Assembly: GCA_003023695.1 (NCBI GenBank)
Contig: PXYW01000011.1
Location: forward strand, 1-64,000
DNA from: Sulfobacillus benefaciens
GTDB lineage: Bacteria > Bacillota > Sulfobacillia > Sulfobacillales > Sulfobacillaceae
Length of the DNA stretch: 64,000 nt
Direction: 5' to 3'
Every line of letters begins with the position of its first letter. The first letter of the stretch is position 1. The notes beneath the pieces are model-generated. The model saw nothing but the letters and a program-made list of their open reading frames with translations. It did no database searches and had not been told where the DNA came from. Positions 1 to 8,088 of this stretch are shown here, piece after piece. The position numbers were made by a program, and so were the translations under genes.

Positions 1-107
1 TGCATACCATGCATGAGCGCTTTGGCGTCACGCTGCGCAAGGCGGCGTATTTAGTGGCGACGGAACGCATTGCGCAAGCCATGCGGGTTCGCGGCTGGTT
101 GCATTAA
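1..107 (+). CDS. Glu/Leu/Phe/Val dehydrogenase, C-terminal fragment
   Basis: The window opens inside a gene. The frame starting at base 3 is open to a TAA at 105-107 and encodes 34 residues. The stretch RKAAYLVATERIAQAMRVRG followed by a short tail resembles the last helix of the Glu/Leu/Phe/Val dehydrogenase family, where an R-x-A-A-Y-x-x-A-x-x-R-x-A pattern near the C-terminus is typical. These enzymes oxidatively deaminate amino acids with NAD(P). Only the tail is visible, so the substrate cannot be told, and the assignment rests on that one pattern. Confidence 0.5.
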   Translation, partial: HTMHERFGVTLRKAAYLVATERIAQAMRVRGWLH

Positions 108-307
108 TCCAATGGAAGTTTCATGCCATAGAGTGCTGTCGTGTCTAAAATGGGGGTCCGGGATTATAATTCCTTGACCCCGATGTGCTCCATCGCGTTT
201 TTTTGACGATCGCATCTTTGAATGTTCTTATTGTCTTTAGCTTGCGTTTTTGATAAATGACGGTTTTCAACTAAGTAGGAACTTCATCGCTCCACCTCAC
301 CATTTCT

Positions 308-470
308 GACTATTTGCAATCTACGGTTGGATGGCCTTCTGCTTCATCCCGACGGAGTTGGCCCGTTTGGTGCCAAACGTGGTGGGTTGGATCTGCGGAA
401 TAATCCGCTGTCTCATGCAAAAGACGGTTGGAATGCCGCCTGGGTTTGACGGAACTTACTGAACATTCGG
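308..470 (+). repeat. Dispersed repeat, copy A
   Basis: This non-coding stretch matches 31500-31660 along its whole length, by eye roughly two bases in three. The best shared blocks are GACTATTTGCAATCTA at 308-323 and GGAAT-ATCCG at about 398. It contains three degenerate units starting near 315, 369 and 415. Each has a TGC-A-A core followed 4-6 bases later by GGTTGGAT or a close variant. No reading frame is preserved between the copies, so it is not a gene remnant of ordinary kind. Confidence 0.6.
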
Positions 471-647
471 ACCGGTTAGTCCACTATTCGCTGCACTAAA
501 CAACCGACCGCATGGCATATGACTCCCGATTCTTTCATGCCCGTTCCCCATGAAAGAGAGATTGGGCAAGCGCCACAAAGGAGCGCACCGCGGGTGTCGC
601 CTCGTGGATAAAGAGGCAACGGAGACCGACACGATCACAAGACCCTC

Positions 648-822
648 GGCATCACCTTTTCGGTACCCGCGTTCGAAGTGTTGTGGGGATGGCTGTTTTT
701 GCACGAATCCGTAGCGATGGGAACCTTCATGGGTTGCTCGGGATTCTTTTCAGCGTCACCATGGTGACCAAACATCCCCCTGAAATTTCGGCGCAAACGA
801 GCACCTATATCGGGCTAACATG
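648..822 (+). pseudogene. EamA/DMT-type transporter, decayed C-terminal end
   Basis: Reading from the codon at 663, the peptide VPAFEVLWGWLFLHES then VAMGTFMG matches the penultimate helix and conserved Glu of EamA-family drug/metabolite transporters, which usually read PVFAxLLGWLFLxE. The frame then breaks near 738-744. A shift of one base restores a fitting last helix (LGILFSVTMVTKH) that ends at a TGA at 820-822. Upstream residues cannot be followed in one frame. The simplest reading is a transporter gene that has lost its front and acquired at least one frameshift. Confidence 0.4.
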
Positions 823-1275
823 AGCCTCTGGCAGAGCTTCAATGCGATAGGGGTCCTTCCGCACCCGCAAACACCGCACGGGCTCAATGATGCCATATTA
901 TCGGAATAACATTGCCGGCGCTTGTGGTGTATTTTGGAGCGGTGGTACAGGAGGGGTCGTATGGCATTATCGGGGGCGATTGCGCGGCAGTGGCTGCGCT
1001 TGACCATAGTTCGTAGAGCCCGTCGTCGGGGGATTCCCACCAACGGCAGAGTAGTAGGCCGTCCATACGGACCGCATATTCCCACCTTGGCCGGCCGTGA
1101 TGACAACGGAAGACTGTGCCTAGAAGCGAGGAACTCCAACACCATTTTGCACTCTATTCTAAGGCTTGCTTTGTCTCCCATACTTCGATACTTTAAACCT
1201 GCGAACGTCACAGACCTGTAACCCACCAAACGTTTATTTCGTTTTTGTGGCATAACACGTTAAAGAAAGAGGTCA
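823..1275. other. Intergenic stretch, no recognisable gene
   Basis: About 450 bases lie between the decayed transporter and the lipoprotein gene. Open frames of 60-165 codons exist on both strands, but none has a ribosome binding site, a recognisable motif or plausible composition. I see nothing I can name here. The last 100 bases presumably hold the promoter of the lipoprotein gene. Confidence 0.4.
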
Positions 1276-2580
1276 ATGATGAACCTCCCAAGGGCACGAT
1301 TACTTAGTCCACTTTTGCTTTCTCTGGCTGTAGCAGGTTGCGGTGTCGCAGGAGCCCCGCCTTCGTCCCCTCCCACACCCAATCCTCATGGCACTGTACC
1401 AACATCTGTAGTCATTGGTGCCACGCCTCCTCGAGCCATCGCACTTAAGCCTTCTCGTGTGATATCCCCTCCATATAGTGCGGGACCCGAAACCATTCAG
1501 GCGCCGGTCGTTCCCGGCACTGGGATGGATACCTTATCGGTTAGTGACATCACGCCAGGTACCAGCACACTGACCGTGACGTCGTCCTCGCATGCCCTGC
1601 TTTGGACTCTTCCCAATACCGGATGGGTTGGCGTCGCCGAGTTTGGCAACCAACATGGCCCGATTCTGTTAACTGAAGGAGACCAATCGTTTTGTGGCAG
1701 TGGTGGATGCATGTACACTGGATATACCTATAGCAACGCCACCCACCACTTCCTGCCAATTCCCTTTGATCCTTTTGCGAACTTAGCTTACCGCTTGAAA
1801 CCATCCCATCGCCATTGGCAGGCGATTGTGCAAACAGGACTTACGGCGTCAACTTTACTAGGATCAGCGAGTCTCACCCAGTCAGGTCTCAACACAAGTT
1901 TTCGCACCTATGGGCCTCTCAATGGAGCGGCTGGTCAACGTGATCTTTACGCGTTGGACGGCTTGCCTAGCGGAGAATGGGTTCCCGTGGGACCGGTAAA
2001 CTTTGGACCCGACGAGTTAAACGGATTTGTCGTGTATCCTGCTACAAGTCTTCAAAATGCGGCCTCCACATATCTTAGCGAAGCAATGCAAAATCACCCA
2101 AGAGCCGCTGCCAAAATGGTTGCCGCTGGAATCAATCCAAACACGCTATGGAAAGACGTGCAGCCGCTGACGGCATTCGGCCTCAGCGGCTCCATAAACA
2201 TGGCGCAATCTCATCGCATTGATCCGACCGAGGAAGTCTTCCCGGTATCCACCACTAAGGCTGCGGGGCCGCAAGAAACGCTCATTACCTATGACGCTAC
2301 GGTCTTCGGAGCCCATGTTCATGGCGGATGGTATGTTACTCGCGTAGATCTTAGGAAAATTGCCATGAAATACAATACCGTGGCGGATGTGCTAAAACTG
2401 CTGATGCAAGATCGCATTGTGACAACTTGGTATCATGATCATCCAGATGGGGTCACCACGATAAATTCCAATACTATCGGATCCACAGATTGGCAGGCTA
2501 ACCTCAGCGCAGGCAACACCAACTTGTTCGTAAATATCGATGCCGTGTCTGGAAAGATTACATTAGCCCCCAATAATTAA
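1276..2580 (+). CDS. Secreted lipoprotein of unknown function
   Basis: A 434-residue protein with a clear lipoprotein signal: a basic start, a hydrophobic stretch, then the lipobox LAVAGC at residues 17-22, so it should be lipid-anchored outside the membrane. A Pro/Ser/Thr-rich linker follows (about residues 27-75). The remaining 350 residues form an exported domain I do not recognise, with a late HDHPDGVTTINSN segment. AAAGAGGTC precedes two adjacent ATG codons, at 1276 and 1279; the second has the better spacing. It stands alone, with no co-directional neighbour within 100 bases upstream. Confidence 0.75.
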   Translation: MMNLPRARLLSPLLLSLAVAGCGVAGAPPSSPPTPNPHGTVPTSVVIGATPPRAIALKPSRVISPPYSAGPETIQAPVVPGTGMDTLSVSDITPGTSTLTVTSSSHALLWTLPNTGWVGVAEFGNQHGPILLTEGDQSFCGSGGCMYTGYTYSNATHHFLPIPFDPFANLAYRLKPSHRHWQAIVQTGLTASTLLGSASLTQSGLNTSFRTYGPLNGAAGQRDLYALDGLPSGEWVPVGPVNFGPDELNGFVVYPATSLQNAASTYLSEAMQNHPRAAAKMVAAGINPNTLWKDVQPLTAFGLSGSINMAQSHRIDPTEEVFPVSTTKAAGPQETLITYDATVFGAHVHGGWYVTRVDLRKIAMKYNTVADVLKLLMQDRIVTTWYHDHPDGVTTINSNTIGSTDWQANLSAGNTNLFVNIDAVSGKITLAPNN

Positions 2581-2629
2581 CCATCTTAAAATCTTCCTGT
2601 GACAAGCCATTTTCTATCCTCGATAAAAA

Positions 2630-2662
2630 CCCAGTCTGCCATTGCCAAAAAAACAGACTGGG
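2630..2662 (-). terminator. Stem-loop with T-tract on the minus strand
   Basis: Nine-base arms (CCCAGTCTG at 2630-2638, CAGACTGGG at 2654-2662) enclose a 15-base loop. On the minus strand the stem is followed by GTTTTTATCG, the form of an intrinsic terminator. On the plus strand no T-run follows. Both flanking genes are on the plus strand, so its orientation is unexpected. Confidence 0.5.
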
Positions 2663-2717
2663 CTGTCAGGGTATCGCGAACTGACAATGAAATAGGTGAC
2701 AATTTTGTTATTGACTT

Positions 2718-2738
2718 CACTCAGACCCCCTCTGAGTG
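2718..2738 (+). promoter_or_regulatory. Perfect dyad upstream of the germination permease
   Basis: CACTCAGA and TCTGAGTG form an exact inverted repeat around five C residues. It lies between a TTGACT hexamer (2711-2716) and TATAAG (2739-2744). The 22-base gap is too long for a normal sigma-A promoter, so either a regulator binds here or the true promoter uses another (sporulation) sigma factor. Binding is inferred only from symmetry. Confidence 0.4.
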
Positions 2739-2786
2739 TATAAGCTGTCACAATGGGAATGACTAACAAGTAAAAGGAGGTCCAGC

Positions 2787-3947
2787 ATGGATGCACACCC
2801 AAGTGACCGGTTACCTCGTATCTCAGCTCTACAATTTGCGACGATGGTCACTGCAGGATATCTTCCGTGCGGTATCTTTTATTTTCCACGGCCCGCAATA
2901 GCAGACGCAGGAAAATCCGGACTCTGGTGCATTTTTCTAGATGGCGGGGTGACATGGTGCCTCATGGCGCTTATGTTCCGTGTAACTCGATTAGTGCCAG
3001 ACGAAAGCATCATTGCCATTTCCCCTAAAATAGTGGGACGGCCACTAGGTTGGTTTCTCGGCGTCTACTTAATTATCTATCACTTAGTTCTGACGATAGC
3101 GGCAGTTTCCTTATTTGGCTTCGTCATGAGGGAAGTGTTTTTGCCGCATGACCCCATTTGGGCCATTATCGGAGCGTTAACCGCGACCGCTGTTTATATG
3201 GGTTGGGGAGGTGCCGTGGGTATAGCGAGAACCTTGATGGCCGGCTATGGTCCCGTAGCCTTTTTTACGATTTTGACAGGCATGGTTAGCGTAATCTTGA
3301 TCCGTCACCCCGTCTTGTTAAAACCACCATTATTTGGTCCACTTTTTCCGATATTGTCTGGGGCATGGCACGAGTATATTTTATTCATTGGATTTCAACT
3401 CACCATTACGCTGTATCCCTTTATTCGTAATGAACAACGGCTGGCGGCGCAACGTTACACTTATTGGGGCCTCTTGATGGTTGTAACCGCACTGGTTATC
3501 CAATACGAGGTCATGATGGCAGCCTTTGGCCCATCGTATCTCATCGACTTGCGTTGGCCGTTGGTGAGTTTTTTACGCATTATATCGGTGGAAAGCTTTT
3601 TTATCGATAAATTTGGCCTTTTAGTATTGGCTCTATGGACAATGATTGTCGTAGGCTTTACTGCCGTTCGATTCTGGTGTATCACCCACGGCACGCTAGC
3701 ATTAGCGGGTTGGCATAGTACGTCCGCCTATCGCGTAACGCTAGCTGTTTTCGGTTCTCTAGCTGTCATCGGCGCGGTCATGATTCCTAATGCCACGACC
3801 AACGAATATGTAATCCAGACATATTTAATTCCGGGAGGTCTCCTATTTCTCATTATGACTCCTGGTATTCTTCTGCCCATGGCGTTTTTTCGTTCCGGCA
3901 CGGTCCGCAAATTGCGAATGCAGTACGACACACCTGCCCAAGAATAA
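2787..3947 (+). CDS. GerAB-family spore germination permease
   Basis: A 386-residue integral membrane protein with about ten hydrophobic segments. The pattern of GerAB/endospore germination permeases (APC superfamily) is visible: a first helix near ALQFATMVTAGYLPCG, a second helix with DGGVTW, and an FIGFQLTITLYPFIRN segment about 60% along. These proteins sit in the inner spore membrane and act in germinant sensing together with GerAA and GerAC partners. No such partners are adjacent, so this is an orphan B-type subunit. AAAAGGAGG eight bases before the ATG fixes the start. Confidence 0.8.
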   Translation: MDAHPSDRLPRISALQFATMVTAGYLPCGIFYFPRPAIADAGKSGLWCIFLDGGVTWCLMALMFRVTRLVPDESIIAISPKIVGRPLGWFLGVYLIIYHLVLTIAAVSLFGFVMREVFLPHDPIWAIIGALTATAVYMGWGGAVGIARTLMAGYGPVAFFTILTGMVSVILIRHPVLLKPPLFGPLFPILSGAWHEYILFIGFQLTITLYPFIRNEQRLAAQRYTYWGLLMVVTALVIQYEVMMAAFGPSYLIDLRWPLVSFLRIISVESFFIDKFGLLVLALWTMIVVGFTAVRFWCITHGTLALAGWHSTSAYRVTLAVFGSLAVIGAVMIPNATTNEYVIQTYLIPGGLLFLIMTPGILLPMAFFRSGTVRKLRMQYDTPAQE

Positions 3948-4222
3948 GAAACTCTTGGTGTTACCGGGTCTGCAATGCATTGACCCTGAAGATCCTTTCA
4001 ATACTGGATTATGTGCCGTCTGAGGTCCCTCGTCCGCAATTTCGACCTGGCCTCTCGTTGGTGTCCATGCGCCGTCATGGGAGCCAATAGCTGCGCGAGA
4101 ATATAGCATACCATATCGCGAAGGTCGTTTTCGGCGGGCGCCGATACAAGCACGCTATAATCTGTGATTAGCAACGCCCTAGCGTATGTCGTACATCATC
4201 CGCGAGCGGGCGCTTGCGGCCT

Positions 4223-4780
4223 TCACGGACCGCCGTGAGACCGTGATGGCAACTCCATCAGCCAACAATCATGGTGCCGCCCTTCATGCCACTCCCAGCT
4301 AGATAATCGGCGCACCTTTGTAAATCCGCATTTTTCGTACACATGGATTGCTCTTTGGTTGTCTGCTCGCGGGTCCATCACAACATAATCCGCCCCATAT
4401 TGGGTTAATAGCCACTTAGACACCACACTGACTAAGGTCGTGCCGATGCCCTGGTTCCACATTGTGGTCTCGCCAAGAAATTGATCCATGCCATAAATCA
4501 CTATTGAAGACTGGACGTAACCATAGTCTGAAATTTCTTTTGCTGTCAGACGATATGTTTGCAAGTACCCCACCGGCAATGAATCCCATAACACAAGACA
4601 ACCCCACACAGGATTGCCCACCTTCGCCAGTATCCGTTCGTATACCATGGGCAAATCGTAAGGGGCATCTCTTCCCCCATAATATTGCAGCACTTTAGGA
4701 TCCGAGAGCCATTTTTGCAACAGAGTGGCATCCTCTTCGCTGAGGGGGCGAACTGTTAAGTGGCCATGGCTTATCTCCAT
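4223..4780 (-). CDS. GNAT acetyltransferase, AAC(6')-like
   Basis: A 185-residue GNAT protein. The start (LTVRPLSEEDATLLQKWLSD), the acetyl-CoA loop (NQGIGTTLVSVVSKWLL, about residues 110-126) and the end (DPRADNQRAIHVYEKCGF) follow the layout of aminoglycoside 6'-N-acetyltransferases and related enzymes. Those modify an amino group with acetyl-CoA. The actual substrate cannot be read from the sequence, and many chromosomal homologues are not resistance enzymes. AGGAGATG precedes the ATG at good spacing. It follows a second GNAT gene on the same strand, 30 bases away, so the two may be co-transcribed. Confidence 0.75.
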   Translation of the reverse strand: MEISHGHLTVRPLSEEDATLLQKWLSDPKVLQYYGGRDAPYDLPMVYERILAKVGNPVWGCLVLWDSLPVGYLQTYRLTAKEISDYGYVQSSIVIYGMDQFLGETTMWNQGIGTTLVSVVSKWLLTQYGADYVVMDPRADNQRAIHVYEKCGFTKVRRLSSWEWHEGRHHDCWLMELPSRSHGGP

Positions 4781-4810
4781 TGGACATCTCCTAATAGCCA
4801 GCGATCTTAA

Positions 4811-5620
4811 CTACACCGGCAAAGTCAACTCCGCCGTCACGTAGGCAAGGCGAAATCCCATGCGTTCGACATTGCGTTGAGAGTCTGAGCCGGGATCCGT
4901 CTCAATTGTCGCCCAACGCATCCCCTGCTGTTGTGCATAACGTAGCCTCCAATCAAGCAGACCCATATGGAGCCCCTTGCGGCGGAACGACAACTGAGTG
5001 CTGGTTGCAAACAATGCGGCAATGCCATCATTTACGGCTAACATTCCCGCTCCAGCCGGTAGGCCATTTTCGAAGGCAATAACCGGAATGCCGCTTGACA
5101 TCCGAAATAACGCGCGTTCGAAATCAAAATTTTGATTATCATTTTCTTCAGCCGAAAATCCTGTGGCCATAGTCCGCGCCCATAGCATTTCTTCTCCAAG
5201 GTTTGCAGCGTGTACGCGTGGATCTTTGGTCGCCAATGGAGATTTCCAAGACGTCAAATCTAAAACCCAACGATGGGTAAATCCCGTAAGCCGATATCCT
5301 CGTTGCTGCACTAGATCAATAAGCGAGGGATCCGCTAGCGAACATACGCGAATCGTCGATGGGTAGTCATAGGATTCATAAAACGCCTCCACCCGATCCA
5401 GCATTTCAACCGTCACGGGATCCTCCATTCCAAGACCTATTGCTTCATTAATAGGACAATCTTTCCCCCCAAAGACAGCAATTCCTTGGTTCCAATGTAG
5501 AGTGCCAATAGTTTCTGCTGAGGGTAGAGTTTCCCAGGCCTCCATTATTTGTTGGGTTCCTCTTACCGCATCGATTTCGAGTAGAGCGGCAAAACTGCGA
5601 TTCAAAAACGATATGGTCAT
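4811..5620 (-). CDS. GNAT-family acetyltransferase
   Basis: Around 269 residues. The N-terminal half has no recognisable motif. The C-terminal half is a GNAT fold: a strand ending AGAGMLAVNDGIAALFATST, the CoA loop FRRKGLHMGLLDWRLRYAQQ, and the closing helix SQRNVERMGFRLAYV. Two nearby ATG codons are possible. AAAGGA directly abuts the first (5626) and sits six bases before the second (5620), so 5620 is preferred. It is divergent from kynA across about 220 bases. The substrate is unknown. Confidence 0.7.
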   Translation of the reverse strand: MTISFLNRSFAALLEIDAVRGTQQIMEAWETLPSAETIGTLHWNQGIAVFGGKDCPINEAIGLGMEDPVTVEMLDRVEAFYESYDYPSTIRVCSLADPSLIDLVQQRGYRLTGFTHRWVLDLTSWKSPLATKDPRVHAANLGEEMLWARTMATGFSAEENDNQNFDFERALFRMSSGIPVIAFENGLPAGAGMLAVNDGIAALFATSTQLSFRRKGLHMGLLDWRLRYAQQQGMRWATIETDPGSDSQRNVERMGFRLAYVTAELTLPV

Positions 5621-5843
5621 ATTCATTCCTTTCTATTACGAGACACTTCGGCGGTCAATAAACATTGTGAGTCTCTGGATATGATTCGTGTTTAGTCTCG
5701 TTTTTCCTGCTTGGTTCCAAATCCCGCAGTTCTCCTTCCCAGCAACGAACATGTGGAAAATTTGCGGTTTCCCGTCAAATCCGCTACGATAGCCATTGAA
5801 ACCCAAAAATCACAGCAAGACTAGGCGACAAAGGAGCCAAAGC

Positions 5844-6677
5844 GTGGCTGCTGTAAACCATATTCACACGGACTTCAACAATGATATGAGTTATGGAGAC
5901 TATCTCCAGCTCAACGCACTCTTATCGAGTCAAAAGCCTTTATCTACCCATCATGATGAGATGTTGTTTATCATCATCCATCAAACCACAGAACTTTGGA
6001 TGAAATTAATCCTCCATGAACTGGATGCAGCTACTCACGCTATTTCGCAAAACGAATTGGAACCGGCGTTCAAGATGTTATCACGAGTTTCACGGATTCA
6101 ATTGCAATTGATTCAATCATGGGATATTCTCTCAACACTAACGCCTGCGGATTATATGGAATTCCGGAACGTTTTGGGACATGCCTCGGGATTTCAATCC
6201 TATCAAAATCGCCTAATAGAATTCGGATATGGCTATAAAAATGCCGAGGTGCTTGCTGTCTACGAACACCAACCTGCCTTACACCAACGGCTACTGCAAG
6301 CACTACATACCCCCAGCATTTATGATGCCTCGATTGCCGCTCTCGCAACTCGCGGATTATTTATTGATCCCAGCCTGCTTAATCGAGACTGGTCTCAAAA
6401 CTACACACCTCATCCAAGTGTGGAGGCGGCCTGGCTTGCCGTCTACCGCAACGTTGACCAATATTGGGATCTATATCAGTTAGCGGAAAAACTTGTGGAC
6501 ATTGAAGATCACCATCAACAGTGGCGATTTAACCATATGATTACCGTTGAACGAATCATCGGCCATAAAAGTGGGACTGGCGGATCCAGTGGCGTAGGAT
6601 ATCTTCAAGAGAGACTTCGTCATAGATTTTTCCCAGAATTGTGGAGCTTGCGCACCCATTTATCAAACGCGCCGTAA
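5844..6677 (+). CDS. kynA: Tryptophan 2,3-dioxygenase
   Basis: The haem enzyme that opens the indole ring of tryptophan with O2 to give N-formylkynurenine, the first step of tryptophan breakdown. About 277 residues, the usual length of bacterial forms. Family blocks are clear: the MSYGDYLQL start, [19 protein letters not shown] (substrate and haem pocket), [33 protein letters not shown], and the C-terminal [11 protein letters not shown] loop that closes over the substrate. AAAGGAG at 5830-5836 points to the GTG at 5844 rather than the TTG at 5796. kynU and kynB lie downstream, separated by an insertion sequence. Confidence 0.93.
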   Translation: MAAVNHIHTDFNNDMSYGDYLQLNALLSSQKPLSTHHDEMLFIIIHQTTELWMKLILHELDAATHAISQNELEPAFKMLSRVSRIQLQLIQSWDILSTLTPADYMEFRNVLGHASGFQSYQNRLIEFGYGYKNAEVLAVYEHQPALHQRLLQALHTPSIYDASIAALATRGLFIDPSLLNRDWSQNYTPHPSVEAAWLAVYRNVDQYWDLYQLAEKLVDIEDHHQQWRFNHMITVERIIGHKSGTGGSSGVGYLQERLRHRFFPELWSLRTHLSNAP

Positions 6678-6679
6678 AA

Positions 6680-6727
6680 CTCCGTCGTTCAGGGCGGAGA
6701 TATAAGGCGCTCGCCGTAAGGCGAACG
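6680..6727 (+). repeat. Left-end hairpins of the insertion sequence
   Basis: Two stem-loops follow each other directly after the kynA stop codon. CTCCG pairs with CGGAG (6680-6699). CGCTCGCC pairs with GGCGAACG across a GTAA loop, with one mismatch (6708-6727). Such hairpins are recognised by the TnpA transposase in autonomous relatives. They would also fold in the kynA transcript. Confidence 0.5.
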
Positions 6728-6764
6728 TTTGTCTATACACGCTACCCCAATTACTATATAATAT

Positions 6765-8054
6765 TTGTATAGAAAGACGGTGGCGTGGGTGTACCTGACA
6801 CAGAGTAACCAAATCAAGGGACTCGATAAGAACGAATACGAAGCCTTGCGGGAAATGTGCCGGTATGCGAAAAATCTCTATAACGTGGGGTTATACTCGA
6901 TCCGTCAATATTTCTTTGCCGAAGGTCGTTACCTGCGCTACGAATCGAACTATCAAGTGGTGAAGGAGAACGAAAACTACGCCTTACTGCAAGCCGGTGT
7001 CAGTCAGCAAATTCTCAAGGTGGTGGATCGCTCGTTCCGATCCTTCTTTAACCTACTCAAGAAGGCAAAGAAAGGCGAGTATCGCTATCAGGATGTGCGA
7101 ATTCCGCACTATCTGGAGAAAGACGGCTACTTCCCGTTAATTCTCTCGACGAATGCGATTGTCATCAAAGAGGGCTTCTTGCACGTACCGATGTCGCGCA
7201 GATTCAAACAGGCGCATCCCGACTTGGGACGTATCAAAATTCCGTTTCCTGTGCGATTGGAACGCAAGACCATTAAAGAAGTGCGCATCATCCCCGTGGA
7301 ACGTGCGCGATTTTTCGCCGTGCAATTCGTCTACGAAGCGTCAGAAGCAGCGCAACCGACTCTCTCCCCCGATAAAGCCCTGGTAATTGATCTGGGTTTA
7401 GACAATCTTGCGACGTGCGTGAACAGTACGGATGGGTCGTCGTTCATCATTGACGGAAAATACTTAAAATCCCTTAACCATCTCTACAACGCGAAAATGG
7501 CCAAGTTACAGTCTCTCCTTGACCAGCAAAAGCTCCCGCGATCCGAGCAAATGGCACGGATTACGGTCAATCGTAACAACCGTGTTCACGATTACCTGAT
7601 GAAGGCGGCACGGTACATCGTGAACTACTGCCTCACGCATAAGATCAGTACGATCATCGTAGGTTACAATCCTGATTGGAAACATGATGCGAACATGGGC
7701 AAGCGGAACAATCAAAACTTTGTACAGATCCCCCATGGACAACTGCGTACCCAACTGGAAAACCTCTGTGAGCGTTACGGCATGCAGTATGGGGAGCAGG
7801 AAGAAAGCTACACGTCCAAAGCCAGTTTTCTTGACGGTGATCCAATCCCTATCTGGAACGGCAATCACCCAGACGTTAAATTTAGTGGGAAACGGATCAA
7901 ACGTGGACTGTACCGCACGAAAGACGGGCGCACACTGAATGCGGACGTCAATGGTGCGGCGAACATCCTGCGCAAAAGTAACCATAGACTCATCAGTGAT
8001 GAGCGAGTGGCTAGGGGGCTTTTGGCAAACCCTTTGCGAGTAAAGCTGACGTAA
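6765..8054 (+). CDS. tnpB: TnpB-family RNA-guided nuclease with altered RuvC site
   Basis: About 429 residues of the IS200/IS605 OrfB (TnpB) family, relatives of Cas12 that cut DNA guided by an RNA from the element's right end. RuvC-I is present (D209 in [10 protein letters not shown]) and RuvC-III is present (D394 in [13 protein letters not shown]). At RuvC-II the usual Glu is replaced: the strand reads [10 protein letters not shown] (G300). A Glu pair (E346/E347, before SYTSK) is the nearest candidate substitute. The zinc-finger CxxC pairs normally found before RuvC-III are absent. The start is uncertain: TTG at 6765, or GTG at 6780. Confidence 0.85.
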   Translation: MYRKTVAWVYLTQSNQIKGLDKNEYEALREMCRYAKNLYNVGLYSIRQYFFAEGRYLRYESNYQVVKENENYALLQAGVSQQILKVVDRSFRSFFNLLKKAKKGEYRYQDVRIPHYLEKDGYFPLILSTNAIVIKEGFLHVPMSRRFKQAHPDLGRIKIPFPVRLERKTIKEVRIIPVERARFFAVQFVYEASEAAQPTLSPDKALVIDLGLDNLATCVNSTDGSSFIIDGKYLKSLNHLYNAKMAKLQSLLDQQKLPRSEQMARITVNRNNRVHDYLMKAARYIVNYCLTHKISTIIVGYNPDWKHDANMGKRNNQNFVQIPHGQLRTQLENLCERYGMQYGEQEESYTSKASFLDGDPIPIWNGNHPDVKFSGKRIKRGLYRTKDGRTLNADVNGAANILRKSNHRLISDERVARGLLANPLRVKLT

Positions 8055-8069
8055 GTCAGTTCCTCGCAA
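7989..8069 (+). ncRNA. Candidate guide-RNA scaffold at the element's right end
   Basis: Two hairpins overlap the 3' end of tnpB: CTCATCA/TGATGAG at 7989-8003, and a long imperfect stem at 8034-8069 with arms TTGCGAG/CTCGCAA. In studied TnpB elements the guide RNA (omega or reRNA) is made from just this position, and its guide lies immediately outside the right end. Here that would be the bases leading into kynU. Position and folding support the call; expression is not shown. Confidence 0.4.
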
Positions 8070-8088
8070 GAATCACCGAGGTGTAATC

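Larger units (their letters stand above)
6679..8071 (+). mobile_element. TnpB-only (IS1341-type) insertion sequence
   Basis: The element lies between kynA and kynU and carries a single tnpB gene; no IS200-type tyrosine transposase is present. The left end has a stem-loop at 6680-6699 (CTCCG/CGGAG) and a second at 6708-6727, the kind of subterminal hairpins seen in IS200/IS605 elements. The right end has a long hairpin at 8034-8069 (TTGCGAG...CTCGCAA with an inner GCTGAC/GTCAG). The exact boundaries are estimates from these structures; there is no target-site duplication to mark them. Confidence 0.7.

Noticed and set aside
308-470. CRISPR array interpretation of the repeated units
   Set aside because: Units are degenerate, only three per copy, unequal in spacing, with no cas genes nearby and with spacers similar between copies A and B, unlike CRISPR.
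756-1253. 165-codon minus-strand frame and 99-codon plus-strand frame in the same place
   Set aside because: No ribosome binding site, no motif, and Arg/Cys/Ser-rich composition on both strands typical of chance frames.
4223-4780. Calling the AAC(6')-like GNAT an aminoglycoside resistance gene
   Set aside because: General GNAT motifs fit, but no residue pattern visible by eye proves aminoglycoside specificity.
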